Both the position numbers and the translations under genes were made by a program. A DNA stretch of 64,000 nt from CAXBCP01 sp963977005. Its GTDB lineage: Bacteria > Pseudomonadota > Alphaproteobacteria > MPNO01 > UBA830. Below, in pieces: positions 28,537-38,049 of the stretch (positions are counted from its first letter, which is position 1; the number at the start of each line of letters is the position of its first letter). Under the pieces are notes generated by a model. It saw only the letters and a program-made list of their open reading frames with translations. It was not told the DNA's origin and did no database searches. The stretch lies in assembly GCA_963977005.1 (NCBI GenBank), contig CAXBMQ010000001.1, positions 370,651-434,650 of the forward strand, written 5' to 3'.

Positions 28537-29346
28537 CTAAAGATCCATGTTCGGGTCGAAGTCGGGACGGCGTTTTTCGCGCAAGCTCGCCAGTCCTTCC
28601 TTCGCTTCGGGGCTGGTGAAGCCGAGGAATTCGAGCGCCAGCGAGGTGTCGAAATTCGGCCCCATCATACGCAGCCAGTTGTTCAGCGCGTATTTGGTGA
28701 AGCGGATTGCCGACGGCGCGCCGCACGCGAGTTTCTGCGCCACCTCGACCGCCTTGTCCTGCAATTCGTCCGCCTCGACGCAGAGCGAGACAAGCCCGAT
28801 GCGCTCGGCCTCTTCGCCGGAAATCGGCTCGCACAGCAGCAGGTAGTATTTCGCCTTGGCCATGCCGCAGAGCAGCGGCCAGACGATGGCGGCATGATCG
28901 CCCGCCGCCACGCCGAGACGGGTGTGCCCGTCGATGATGCGCGCGTCCTTCGCAGCGATGGAGATGTCGGCAAGCAGGCCGGCGACGAGGCCGGCGCCGA
29001 CCGCCGGGCCGTGCATGGCGCTGACGATGGGCTTCGAGCAGTTGATCACGTTATAGACAAGATCGCGCGCCTCGCGCCACACGCGCACGCGGGTCTCGTA
29101 ATTGTCGATCATGTTATCGATCATGTCGAAATCGCCGCCCGCGGAAAACGCATCGCCGGCACCACGGAGGATGGCGACGGACACGTCCGCGTCTTCCTGC
29201 ACGTCTTTCCAGATGCGGCCAAGCTCGTCATGCATGGTCTCGTCCGCCGCGTTCAGGCGGCCCGGTGCATCCATCGTGATACGCAGGATACGGTCGGCGG
29301 GCGTGTCGAATTTCAGCCGTTCATAGGCGGCGTAGCGGTCGGTCAT
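28537..29346 (-). CDS. Enoyl-CoA hydratase/isomerase family protein
   Basis: A 269-residue crotonase-fold protein. The oxyanion-hole segments are SAGGDFDMID and HGPAVGAGLVAGLLADISIA; the usual catalytic Glu pair is not clearly present (LGVAAGDHAAIVWP), so the reaction could be other than hydration. The ATG at 29346 overlaps the ligase stop as ATGA, showing coupling with the acyl-CoA synthetase. Confidence 0.93.
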   Translation of the reverse strand: MTDRYAAYERLKFDTPADRILRITMDAPGRLNAADETMHDELGRIWKDVQEDADVSVAILRGAGDAFSAGGDFDMIDNMIDNYETRVRVWREARDLVYNVINCSKPIVSAMHGPAVGAGLVAGLLADISIAAKDARIIDGHTRLGVAAGDHAAIVWPLLCGMAKAKYYLLLCEPISGEEAERIGLVSLCVEADELQDKAVEVAQKLACGAPSAIRFTKYALNNWLRMMGPNFDTSLALEFLGFTSPEAKEGLASLREKRRPDFDPNMDL

Positions 29347-30863
29347 ATCTTTTTCTCCTGTTCCGCCCAGTAGGGGTCCTTGAGGAAGTTTTTCTGGATC
29401 TTGCCGATCGGCGTCTTGGGGAAATCGTCGACGAATTTCACCAGCCGTGGGCGTTTGAACCGGGCGAGCCGGGTCGCGCAATGTTGGACGATTTCGTCTT
29501 CGGTCGCGGTCATCCCGTTTTTGAGCAGGATATAGGCGGCCGGCACTTCGCCGAACTTGTCTTCGGGGATGCCGAACACGGCGCATTCGGCGACCGCATC
29601 GTGTTCGTACAGCGCATCCTCGATTTCCTTCGGATAGATGTTTTCGCCGCCCGAGATGATCATGTCCTTCGACCGGTCGATCAGGGTGAAGAAGCCGTCT
29701 TCGTCGACCGTCGCCAGGTCGCCCGACCATGCCCAGCCGTCGTCCAGCTTGAAGAAATTGGCCGTCTGTTCGGGCTCTCCGTAATATTCGGTCATCAGGT
29801 TGTCGCCCTTCGAGACGATCTCGCCGACCTCGCCCGGTTTGACCGGCGTGCCGTCGGGATGGACGCAGGCGATATCGACATTATAGGCGGGCCTGCCGAC
29901 CGATCCGAGGCGTTCCGGCAGATGCCAGTGCGGCAGCACCGCGATCACGCCCATTTCGGACTGGCCGTAGATCTGCGTCAGTTTCACCTTCGGCAGTTTC
30001 TCGAAGAAATCGCGCTGCACCCAGTCTGGCATCGGCGCGCCGGCGAACGACACCTTGCGCCAGGTCGCGTAGTCGGCGGGATCGAAACCGGGATCCTGCA
30101 CCACCATGCCGGCCTGGGTCGGCACCATGAAATTCGCGGTCATACCGGTCTCGCGCACCATCGTGGCGAAATCCGCGGGTTCCCATTTCGACAGCAGGGT
30201 CACGGTGGCGCCGGCCAGGATCGCCGGCTGGAACATGATGTTCAGCGCCGCGATATGGAACAGCGGCGTGACGATACCGACGATGTCGCGCTCGTCGATT
30301 TTTTCCTCGACCATCACGGTATGCGCGGTCACCGCCCGCGCGCGGTGGCTCGCCAGCACGCCCTTCGGCAGGCCGGTGGTGCCGCCGGTATAGGTCATCG
30401 AGAACGGATCGCGCTCGTCGATATCGACATCGGGCTCTTCCGCCGATTGCCCGGCGATAAAATCGTCGAAGGGCTTGCCGATCGGAATGTAAGTCTCGAT
30501 TTTCGGACAGTTCGGTTTTACCGCTTCTATCTTTTCGGCAAACAGGTCCTCATAAATCAGCGCCTGCACATCGGCCTTGTTCAGCACGTATTGCAGTTCG
30601 TCCGGCGCATAGAGCACGGAGACATTGACCAGCACGCAGCCCGATTTCGCCGCCCCGAAAAACACGATGCCGTATTCGGTCCGGTTGCGCGAAATGATGC
30701 CGACCTTCTCGCCCTTTTTCAGGCCGAGTTCCGCCAGCGCATGGGCGAAGCGGTTCGCATCGGCATTGAGGTCGGCATAGGTCGTGTGTCGGCCTTGCCA
30801 GATGATTGCCGTTTTTCGGGGAAACCGCACCGTCGCACGGCGCAGCATGTCGCCTGTCAGCAT
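29343..30863 (-). CDS. Acyl-CoA synthetase (AMP-dependent ligase)
   Basis: A 506-residue adenylate-forming ligase that activates a carboxylic acid to its CoA ester. Motifs: MTYTGGTTGLPKGVLASHR (phosphate loop), YGQSEMG (adenine/acid), WAWSGDLATVDEDGFFTLIDRSKDMI and the final lysine in PIGKIQKN. The length suits medium-chain or aromatic acyl substrates. The ATG at 30863 follows GGAAG. It heads a ligase-hydratase-hydrolase-MFS set that looks like one catabolic transcript. Confidence 0.95.
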   Translation of the reverse strand: MLTGDMLRRATVRFPRKTAIIWQGRHTTYADLNADANRFAHALAELGLKKGEKVGIISRNRTEYGIVFFGAAKSGCVLVNVSVLYAPDELQYVLNKADVQALIYEDLFAEKIEAVKPNCPKIETYIPIGKPFDDFIAGQSAEEPDVDIDERDPFSMTYTGGTTGLPKGVLASHRARAVTAHTVMVEEKIDERDIVGIVTPLFHIAALNIMFQPAILAGATVTLLSKWEPADFATMVRETGMTANFMVPTQAGMVVQDPGFDPADYATWRKVSFAGAPMPDWVQRDFFEKLPKVKLTQIYGQSEMGVIAVLPHWHLPERLGSVGRPAYNVDIACVHPDGTPVKPGEVGEIVSKGDNLMTEYYGEPEQTANFFKLDDGWAWSGDLATVDEDGFFTLIDRSKDMIISGGENIYPKEIEDALYEHDAVAECAVFGIPEDKFGEVPAAYILLKNGMTATEDEIVQHCATRLARFKRPRLVKFVDDFPKTPIGKIQKNFLKDPYWAEQEKKI

Positions 30864-30899
30864 TTGTCTTCCGCTCCCATTCTGTCCCGCACCCCTAAT

Positions 30900-31679
30900 C
30901 TATAATAGGGCGCGCACCAGCCCGCCATCGACCGTCAGGTTCTGGCCGGTAATGTATCCCGCGTGACGCGAACACAGAAACGCCACCGCCGGGCCGAAAT
31001 CCTCCGCCGTGCCGAGCCGTTTCGCCGGGATCGAGTCCGCCATCCGGTCGCGCGCTTCTTCTACCGCAATATTCTCCCGCTGGGACTGCGCGTTATAGAC
31101 GCGCTGCAGGGCGGGTGTATCCATCAGGCCGGGCAGGGCGTTGTTGACGGTGATTCCCCTGTCGGCAACCTCGCGCGCCAGCGTCGCCATCGCCCCGTGC
31201 AGCCCGGCGCGCACGGCATTGGCCAACACCAGGTTGGGATAGGGTTCGCGCACGGCAAAGGAGGTGATGTTGACGATCCGCCCCCAGCTTTTATCGATCA
31301 TCGCCGGGATCACCCGGCGCGCCATGTCGATATGGCCGAGCATGTTGTTGCGCAGCGCCGCTTCCCACGTGGCATCGTCGTGGTCCATGAACTGCCCCGG
31401 GGGCGGGCCGCCCGAATTGGTCACCAGGATCGACGGCGCGCCTGCCAGCGCCACCGTCTGCTCGATGATGGCGGCACGGTCGGCCGCCTGTGTGATATCG
31501 CCCTGCACGAAATGGCCCGCATTGGGCAGGTCGGCAACGGCCTTCGCGCCTTTTTCGGCATCGCGGCCGTTCAGGACCACGATCGCGCCCGCCGCCGACA
31601 GGTGGTGCGCCGCCGACAGCGCCAGGCCCTGGGTGCCGCCGAGGACAAGTGCGACCTCTCCGTGAATGCCGAGATCCAT
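30900..31679 (-). CDS. SDR family oxidoreductase lacking the YxxxK pair
   Basis: A 259-residue short-chain dehydrogenase-like protein. The Rossmann loop is LVLGGTQGLALSAA and the middle NNMLGHIDMARR, but where Tyr-x-x-x-Lys should be the sequence reads PNLVLANAVRAGL, so both catalytic residues are missing. A subfamily with this substitution is common in proteobacteria and its chemistry is unclear. The ATG at 31679 has GGGAG upstream. It ends 36 bp before the ligase start. Confidence 0.9.
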   Translation of the reverse strand: MDLGIHGEVALVLGGTQGLALSAAHHLSAAGAIVVLNGRDAEKGAKAVADLPNAGHFVQGDITQAADRAAIIEQTVALAGAPSILVTNSGGPPPGQFMDHDDATWEAALRNNMLGHIDMARRVIPAMIDKSWGRIVNITSFAVREPYPNLVLANAVRAGLHGAMATLAREVADRGITVNNALPGLMDTPALQRVYNAQSQRENIAVEEARDRMADSIPAKRLGTAEDFGPAVAFLCSRHAGYITGQNLTVDGGLVRALL

Positions 31680-31695
31680 GTTTTTTCTCCCTGTA

Positions 31696-32577
31696 TCAGC
31701 CGGCCAGTATTTCGGGGTCCGCGGCGACATTCGCGCGATCGCGATACCGCGCCAGGAACTGATCCAGCAGCCGGTTGAACGCGACCGGGTTTTCCAGATT
31801 CCCGAGATGGCCGACATCGTAGATCATATGATACTCGGCGCCCGTGATATCGTCGGCGATCCTGCGCGTCATCTCGGGCGGGGTCAGCGGATCGAACTCG
31901 CCGCCGATGACCAGCGTCGGCACGTCGATTTCCGCCAGTACGTGTTCGCGGTCGAACTGCGTCGTCGCCTCGACCGTCTTGATATAGGAATGCTTGTGCA
32001 GCCGCGACGCCGCCGCGATGGCGCGGGTCCGCGCATCTTCGGACACATTGGGCCCGGCCAGCCGTTGAATCGCGCCGGGCGCGATATCCGCCGGTTCCAG
32101 CCCGTCCTCTATCAGCGGCTTGCTCCGTGCGGCGACGAACGCCTTTTGTTTCTCGGGCGAGAAGTGTCCGAAACTGGCATGCACCCCGGCCAACGTCAGG
32201 GTCGCAAACCGTTCCGGGTGGTTGGCGAAGAATTCGAGCGATATCCGCCCGCCCATGGACGTGCCGACGATATGGGCCCTGTCGACGGCAAAAGCATCGA
32301 GCACGCGGGCGAGATCGTCTGCGATATCGGTGAAACTGAGCGCGCCGTCATAGTCGTCGCTGTCGCCATAGCCGCGCGCATCCCACGCCACCGCGCAATA
32401 GCCCGCATCGGCGCAGGCGCTAAGCTGATGCGCCCAGGTCGACCGGTCGCCGCCGATCCCGTGCAGGAAGACGACCAGCGGACCGGCGCCGATATAATCG
32501 ATCGCGATGCGCGGTGCAGGACCGATCCGCATCGCCTTCGCGCCGTCGGCATAGGGAGTAAGCGGGGTAGAATTCAT
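31696..32577 (-). CDS. Alpha/beta hydrolase
   Basis: A 293-residue hydrolase: oxyanion motif FLHGIGGDRSTW, nucleophile in VGTSMGG, acid in IGGEFDPLTP, histidine in YDVGHLGNLE. It resembles 3-oxoadipate enol-lactonases and other ring-cleavage hydrolases, which would suit the thiolase of 3-oxoadipyl type at 33686, but the link is only by neighbourhood. The ATG at 32577 is preferred; an ATG at 32607 in the same frame is possible and neither has a strong ribosome site. Confidence 0.85.
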   Translation of the reverse strand: MNSTPLTPYADGAKAMRIGPAPRIAIDYIGAGPLVVFLHGIGGDRSTWAHQLSACADAGYCAVAWDARGYGDSDDYDGALSFTDIADDLARVLDAFAVDRAHIVGTSMGGRISLEFFANHPERFATLTLAGVHASFGHFSPEKQKAFVAARSKPLIEDGLEPADIAPGAIQRLAGPNVSEDARTRAIAAASRLHKHSYIKTVEATTQFDREHVLAEIDVPTLVIGGEFDPLTPPEMTRRIADDITGAEYHMIYDVGHLGNLENPVAFNRLLDQFLARYRDRANVAADPEILAG

Positions 32578-32751
32578 ACTGCACGCTCGCCCAAACGCCG
32601 TCGGCAATCAAGCCCCGGCGGTGCATGGCCGCGCTTCGCCGAATGGCCCGCCGCGCTGCGTCGGACAGAATGCGGTCAATCCCGAACGACGGAAGCATCT
32701 GTGGATTGACCCGGCTGCGAATCTGGCCGATACATTCCGCAACAAGCAAGA

Positions 32752-32769
32752 ATGCCGGACGTCCGGCAT
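32752..32769. promoter_or_regulatory. Perfect 18-bp palindrome upstream of the exported protein gene
   Basis: ATGCCGGACGTCCGGCAT reads the same on both strands, without a spacer, 44 bp before the start at 32814. It could be a dimeric-regulator operator in the intergenic region shared with the divergent hydrolase. A terminator is unlikely because no loop or T run is present. Confidence 0.55.
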
Positions 32770-32813
32770 CGTGGAAAACGGTCCCGGCCGGGGCCCGACA
32801 GGAGGTCATCAGG

Positions 32814-33578
32814 ATGCTCAAGACAACCAAAATCATTGGAATCGCCGCGGTCCTTGCGGGGTTTTGGGCTGTACCGGCCCAGGCCATGCCCTTCTCGGTG
32901 AGTGGCACGGCGACCGTCGTGACCTCGACCGGCAGCTATGCGGGCGACCTTGTGCCCGGCACGGTCTTGCAGGCCGATATCGCGCTGAGCACCGACGAGA
33001 CAGACGCATTCAACGCCATCACCACGCCCTCCGCGGTGCCGGGCCACGAATTTACATCGTTTTACGAATTTGCCACGGCGGACGGGTTTTCCTGGACGGG
33101 CGACCTGGTGCCGCCCTCCGGCGGAGGCTATGCCGCGGACGTGATGGGGATCGTCGTTAATAACGACCTGTCGCTGACATCCGCGGATACCGGCGGCCTG
33201 CTGCCCGACGGCACGTATGACTGGATCGAGCTGCTCGGCAGCACGGCGGTCGATGTCTGCCTGATCCCGGGCGGCTGCGCGCCGGGCGAGTTCAGCCCTG
33301 CCGACGGCGAGGAATGGACGCTGGCGTTTTTCGGCGATTCAAGCTGGTTCACGGACGGATCGGTCATCCCGGACGCACTGCCCGCCGATGTGACGGCCCT
33401 GCTGGTCGGGGTCGAACTGGATGCGTTCGGCGATGAAGTCGGTTTCGTATTCGCAACCGTCAATGATTTTACCACCGACCTGCCGACCCTTCCGGCGGCG
33501 TCGATTTCCGCGCCCGGGACGACGGGCCTGCTGGCGCTGTTTCTGGCCGCCGCAGCGTGGACGCGACGCCGCGCCTGA
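32814..33578 (+). CDS. Exported protein with a PEP-CTERM-like C-terminal signal
   Basis: A 254-residue secreted protein of unknown function. Residues 1-24 are a signal peptide (ending VPAQA) after an ATG at 32814 with AGGAGG nearby. The body is acidic and rich in Gly, Asp and Thr, with two cysteines in VCLIPGGC. The C-terminal tail SAPGTTGLLALFLAAAAWTRRRA has the helix and basic end of a PEP-CTERM signal but SAPG in place of the PEP motif, so sorting by exosortase is likely but less sure than for the other two. Confidence 0.8.
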   Translation: MLKTTKIIGIAAVLAGFWAVPAQAMPFSVSGTATVVTSTGSYAGDLVPGTVLQADIALSTDETDAFNAITTPSAVPGHEFTSFYEFATADGFSWTGDLVPPSGGGYAADVMGIVVNNDLSLTSADTGGLLPDGTYDWIELLGSTAVDVCLIPGGCAPGEFSPADGEEWTLAFFGDSSWFTDGSVIPDALPADVTALLVGVELDAFGDEVGFVFATVNDFTTDLPTLPAASISAPGTTGLLALFLAAAAWTRRRA

Positions 33579-33685
33579 ACGGTTTTCCGTGCATTCGCGG
33601 CACAGGCTCTTTGCCGATTGAGACCTTGCCGGGCCGCGCGCCATCGACAACAATGCGCGTCCTTCTGGAATAGGGATTCAAAGAC

Positions 33686-34891
<1,206 letters not shown>

Positions 34892-34952
34892 GCGAAGCAA
34901 CGACGGGGTCGTGAACACTCTGTCATAGCCCCGACACCAGCCTGTTCTTCTT

Positions 34953-35030
34953 CCCCCGGGCCCCGACCCGGGGGTCCATTTATCCGCCGCGCCCGTGTCC
35001 GCCATGGACCCCCGGTACAAGACCGGGGAG
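34953..35030. repeat. Pair of inverted GGACCCCCGG palindromic repeat units
   Basis: Two short GC-rich palindromic units, 34953-34979 and 35004-35030, lie in opposite orientation, each built around GGACCCCCGG / CCGGGG. This resembles the small dispersed repeats common between genes in alphaproteobacteria. They follow the thiolase gene and may form a hairpin in its transcript. Confidence 0.7.
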
Positions 35031-35122
35031 TAAGGTTGGGACCAGGCATCAAATTGCGGAACCCGAGCCGTAAACAGGCCTCCGGCATTGACTCCCCTCT
35101 TATGTTCCTGTTTTGTTCTTTT

Positions 35123-35401
35123 ATGCCATCGCGTAGTATCTGGAGCGTTGTCGAACTGGCCGCCCTGTCCGAGGAGGACCGGCAGGCTTTGCGCGCCCGC
35201 GCCATGCTGTCGGATTTCTACTACCGCGACCGCTTCGTCGCGATCTGCGGCAAATGCCGCAAGGGCAAGATCATCCACCCGACCCGGCTGAAAAAACGCT
35301 TCGGCAACGAGCGGGTCTCACGGCTCGAAAGAAAGCTGAAATGCAGCGGCTGCGGCAATGTCCGCGGCAACTGGTTCCTGCTGGCCGAGGCGGAGGATTA
35401 G
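35123..35401 (+). CDS. Small zinc-ribbon protein, unknown function
   Basis: A 92-residue protein with two Cys pairs, CGKC (near 43) and CSGC (near 76), and a lysine/arginine-rich middle (HPTRLKKRFGNERVSRLERKLKC), consistent with one zinc ribbon of about 35 residues that could bind nucleic acid. The ATG at 35123 is chosen since upstream codons are in repeat-like DNA. It is convergent with the small ORF at 35412. Confidence 0.7.
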   Translation: MPSRSIWSVVELAALSEEDRQALRARAMLSDFYYRDRFVAICGKCRKGKIIHPTRLKKRFGNERVSRLERKLKCSGCGNVRGNWFLLAEAED

Positions 35402-35411
35402 GACGATTGCT

Positions 35412-35618
35412 TCACGCGGTCCGACGACCTCTTGAAACTATATATCGGGCTATATTTTCACCGCTTCCCACAACTTCACTTGCAAATTTTTGTTTGTCGC
35501 GAGTCGGGGATTTTTTTCCAGATGATATCTTTGACGCACTGACTTCGACCTTCAGGTCATAGGTCTCCATTTTGCTGGATTTACCTTTAGGCACGGGCAC
35601 CCTTGTCACTCTAGACAT
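35412..35618 (-). CDS. Small basic protein downstream of the membrane-GAF gene
   Basis: A 68-residue basic protein (opening MSRVTRVPVPKGKSS) that begins 4 bp after the membrane-GAF stop, with GGAG about 8 bp before the ATG inside the end of that gene. It has no family I recognise. Coupling and the same AT-rich composition make it the likely second member of a two-gene cassette. A longer in-frame start at 35651 would overlap the GAF gene. Confidence 0.6.
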   Translation of the reverse strand: MSRVTRVPVPKGKSSKMETYDLKVEVSASKISSGKKSPTRDKQKFASEVVGSGENIARYIVSRGRRTA

Positions 35619-35622
35619 CCGT

Positions 35623-36558
35623 CTAACTCCCTTGCTCTGTCGAATCGTCAATTAAAATATGGAGATCAATCTGATTCATGTAAATAAGATTAGCTAAAAC
35701 GCCGGCCACATGACGAAGAATTAAGCAGCTTTCTAAATCGAATCTCTCTTTCTGGTCACTCGTGGCCGTTAATACGCCGAGCGGCTCATCACCGTTATCG
35801 ATAGGTCCGATAGGAATTGATGCAAAGGAACGATATACCTCATCATCATATTCCTTCAGCAATTCTTCCGGTGCACGGACCATATCCACAACCCCGGGGT
35901 CACTTGCATCGCCAGTTATCTTAGACGTTTTGTCTGAAAATGCTTTCCCAATATGTCCTTGACCACGCTTCCAATGGCGTCCCGCACCATCAGAAGGATG
36001 GTTTCGATGTTTTTCTCTCCAAATGGGTTTAAGAAACTCATCCCGATCATCGAATATATATACCGAAAAGTTCCAACGTTCTCCGGCATTGAAATCAAAT
36101 ATTTTATCTCCTTCAAATCGCAAGATCGACAATATCTCCTCAATAGATTCTTTGGTATCCTCAACGCTTACAATATTTTTAAAATACTTCCTCTGCATAA
36201 CACGCCATGCGATTGCAGCTTCCTGTATTATGGACAACGAATAAAGCGACTGTTTTATCTGTTCATTCTCAGCAATCGATTCATTATAGATCACCTTTAG
36301 GTCTTGATTCTCAAAGAAGGCCTGTTGCACTAGATGTGCACCACTCAGATTCAGCGAGGCCAAAAACAGGTTGCTTCCTGCCAACAAAATCAAAACTACC
36401 CAGAAAAGGGAGCCATTCACCTGATCGATGTCCGCTTTGAAAGCGACCCACAAGGCGATGAAAAGCGGCAGCACGATAGTCGCGGCCACAATGGATGTCT
36501 TCTTAAACAATCCAGACTTAGCCGCGTCTAGCCTCGCTAACTCAGCTATTTTGCCCAT
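35623..36558 (-). CDS. Two-TM protein with a cytoplasmic GAF-like domain
   Basis: A 311-residue membrane protein. Two TM helices near residues 22-42 and 50-72 (SLFWVVLILLAGSNLFLASLNL) are followed by a coiled helix and, from about 130, a GAF-like sensor domain: SVYIFDDRD, GQGHIGKAF, SIPIGPIDNGDEPLGVLTATS, ESCLILRHVAGVLANLI. No output domain is present. The gene is much AT-richer than the cyclase gene upstream, with a good GGAGAAG site before its ATG. It may detect a small ligand, with the nucleotide made by the neighbouring cyclase as one guess. Confidence 0.75.
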   Translation of the reverse strand: MGKIAELARLDAAKSGLFKKTSIVAATIVLPLFIALWVAFKADIDQVNGSLFWVVLILLAGSNLFLASLNLSGAHLVQQAFFENQDLKVIYNESIAENEQIKQSLYSLSIIQEAAIAWRVMQRKYFKNIVSVEDTKESIEEILSILRFEGDKIFDFNAGERWNFSVYIFDDRDEFLKPIWREKHRNHPSDGAGRHWKRGQGHIGKAFSDKTSKITGDASDPGVVDMVRAPEELLKEYDDEVYRSFASIPIGPIDNGDEPLGVLTATSDQKERFDLESCLILRHVAGVLANLIYMNQIDLHILIDDSTEQGS

Positions 36559-36578
36559 ATATACTTCTCCGAGAGGTC

Positions 36579-36617
36579 GGGGTATTTATACTTCTTTACC
36601 GAGTATAAAATAACCCC
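36579..36617. promoter_or_regulatory. AT-rich inverted repeat between the cyclase and the GAF gene
   Basis: GGGGTATTTATACT at 36579-36592 and AGTATAAAATAACCCC at 36602-36617 are imperfect inverted arms around a 9-bp loop. The hairpin spans nearly the whole 60-bp gap and could stop the cyclase transcript, or act as the operator or promoter of the GAF gene. Low GC marks it as part of the AT-rich patch. Confidence 0.55.
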
Positions 36618-36618
36618 T

Positions 36619-38013
36619 CTAAGCCGTGAGCACCACCAGGTCCATCGGCGCATCGACGCCGTCGACCGCCTGGGCCGACCGCTGCTCCTTGGATTCGGGC
36701 GGGGTATAGCCCTGGGCCAGCGCGGTCTCGTAGGTTTCGCGCGTGGTATGGGCGCGGACCTTCTGGTCCTTGGTCGCTTTCTCGAGCTTGGCGGCGAGGT
36801 TCACGGCATCGCCGATCACCGTGTATTCGAGCCGGGACTCGTCGCCGACCGCGCCGAAGATCAGCCGGCCGGACGCCACCGCCGCGCCGACGCGCAGTTC
36901 GGGCTCTCCCGCCGCGACGCGCCCGGCATTCCAGTCATCGGCGCCCCGCATCAGCTCGTCCACCGCGCGCAGCGCATCGGCGGCATAGGTTTCGGTCGGC
37001 AGGGCCGCGCCGAAGGTGACCATGATGCCGTCGCCCATGAACTTGTCGATGGTGCCGCCGTGCTTCTGCAGGATCGGCACGATCTGGCGCTGGTAATCCG
37101 CCAGCATGGCGATGACCTCGTTCGGCTGGTGGGTGTTGGAGAAACCGGTGAAGCCGCGGATATCGCAGAACAGGATGGCCGCCTCGCGCGCCTGGCCCGA
37201 CCCGGCGGACACGGCTTCTTCCGACGCGGTGATCTGGTCGGCGATCTCGGGCGAGAAAAACCGTGACAGGTCCTGCGCCGCCTGGCCTTCGGTCACCGAC
37301 CGGTTCAGCAGGTTCCGCGCCCGGTTGATGGCAACCGCAATGATCGCCGTGACCAGCAGGATCGAGATGATCTTGTCGAGCTCGGCGCCGACCAGGACCG
37401 CGTTATTGGTCATGTAATAGACGTAATCCCGGGTCACCATTTCGGTGCCGGTGGTATAGATCGCGTAAGAGGCAAGCCCGGTCCAGCCCGCCGCCGCGAC
37501 CAGCCCGGCGGCCACCACGTAGCGCGCCTCGAAGCGCAGCGCCCGCAGCGCGATAAAAATGAATACGTAAAGCAGCGTCGGCGATTTGAGATAGAACGAC
37601 GGCGGCTGCTGGTACTGCAGGTGGAAGCTCCAGATCAGGCCGAGCAGCAGGCACATGTCGAGCACGATCGACAGATACAGCATCGCCGGGCCCACGCTGC
37701 CGCGATAGGCCAGCACCAGCCGGATGACGGTAAAGGCGAAATAGATGCCGAGCGCCCACGGCACCGGGGTGAATTCCACGTCGGCCGCATAGGTCTTGGG
37801 CGACGCGGCATAAAGCAGGCCGAAGATCACCACGACCGCAAGCTGGAACCAGCCGATCAGCCGCTCCGACGCATCCTGCTGGGCGCCGATCGCGGCCCGG
37901 ACCCGCGCCGGCAGGCGCGCAGGGGGACTCACCGACTGGTTCAGCGTCTGGCTCACCGGCTGGTTCACTGGCAGGGTCGGGGGGACGGTATCGGTCTTGC
38001 GTAAATCAGGCAT
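36619..38013 (-). CDS. Membrane-bound class III adenylate/guanylate cyclase
   Basis: A 464-residue cyclase with an N-terminal region of about six TM helices (residues about 55-250) and a C-terminal class III catalytic domain. The metal-binding aspartates are in ILFCDIRGFTGFS and DKFMGDGIMVTFG; transition-state residues are in YTVIGDAVNLAAKLEKATK. It makes a cyclic nucleotide from ATP or GTP at the inner membrane. The ATG at 38013 begins a proline-rich leader. It lies 36 bp downstream of a methyltransferase gene. Confidence 0.94.
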   Translation of the reverse strand: MPDLRKTDTVPPTLPVNQPVSQTLNQSVSPPARLPARVRAAIGAQQDASERLIGWFQLAVVVIFGLLYAASPKTYAADVEFTPVPWALGIYFAFTVIRLVLAYRGSVGPAMLYLSIVLDMCLLLGLIWSFHLQYQQPPSFYLKSPTLLYVFIFIALRALRFEARYVVAAGLVAAAGWTGLASYAIYTTGTEMVTRDYVYYMTNNAVLVGAELDKIISILLVTAIIAVAINRARNLLNRSVTEGQAAQDLSRFFSPEIADQITASEEAVSAGSGQAREAAILFCDIRGFTGFSNTHQPNEVIAMLADYQRQIVPILQKHGGTIDKFMGDGIMVTFGAALPTETYAADALRAVDELMRGADDWNAGRVAAGEPELRVGAAVASGRLIFGAVGDESRLEYTVIGDAVNLAAKLEKATKDQKVRAHTTRETYETALAQGYTPPESKEQRSAQAVDGVDAPMDLVVLTA

Positions 38014-38049
38014 GGCGAAGATGTGACCTTTCCGGCCATGGCATGAAAA

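Noticed and set aside
35623..38013. Pycsar-type anti-phage system (cyclase plus membrane effector)
   Set aside because: The cyclase has a large six-TM domain and GC-rich host-like composition, unlike soluble Pycsar cyclases, and the partner has a GAF-like sensor rather than a known effector; kept only as a loose cassette idea.
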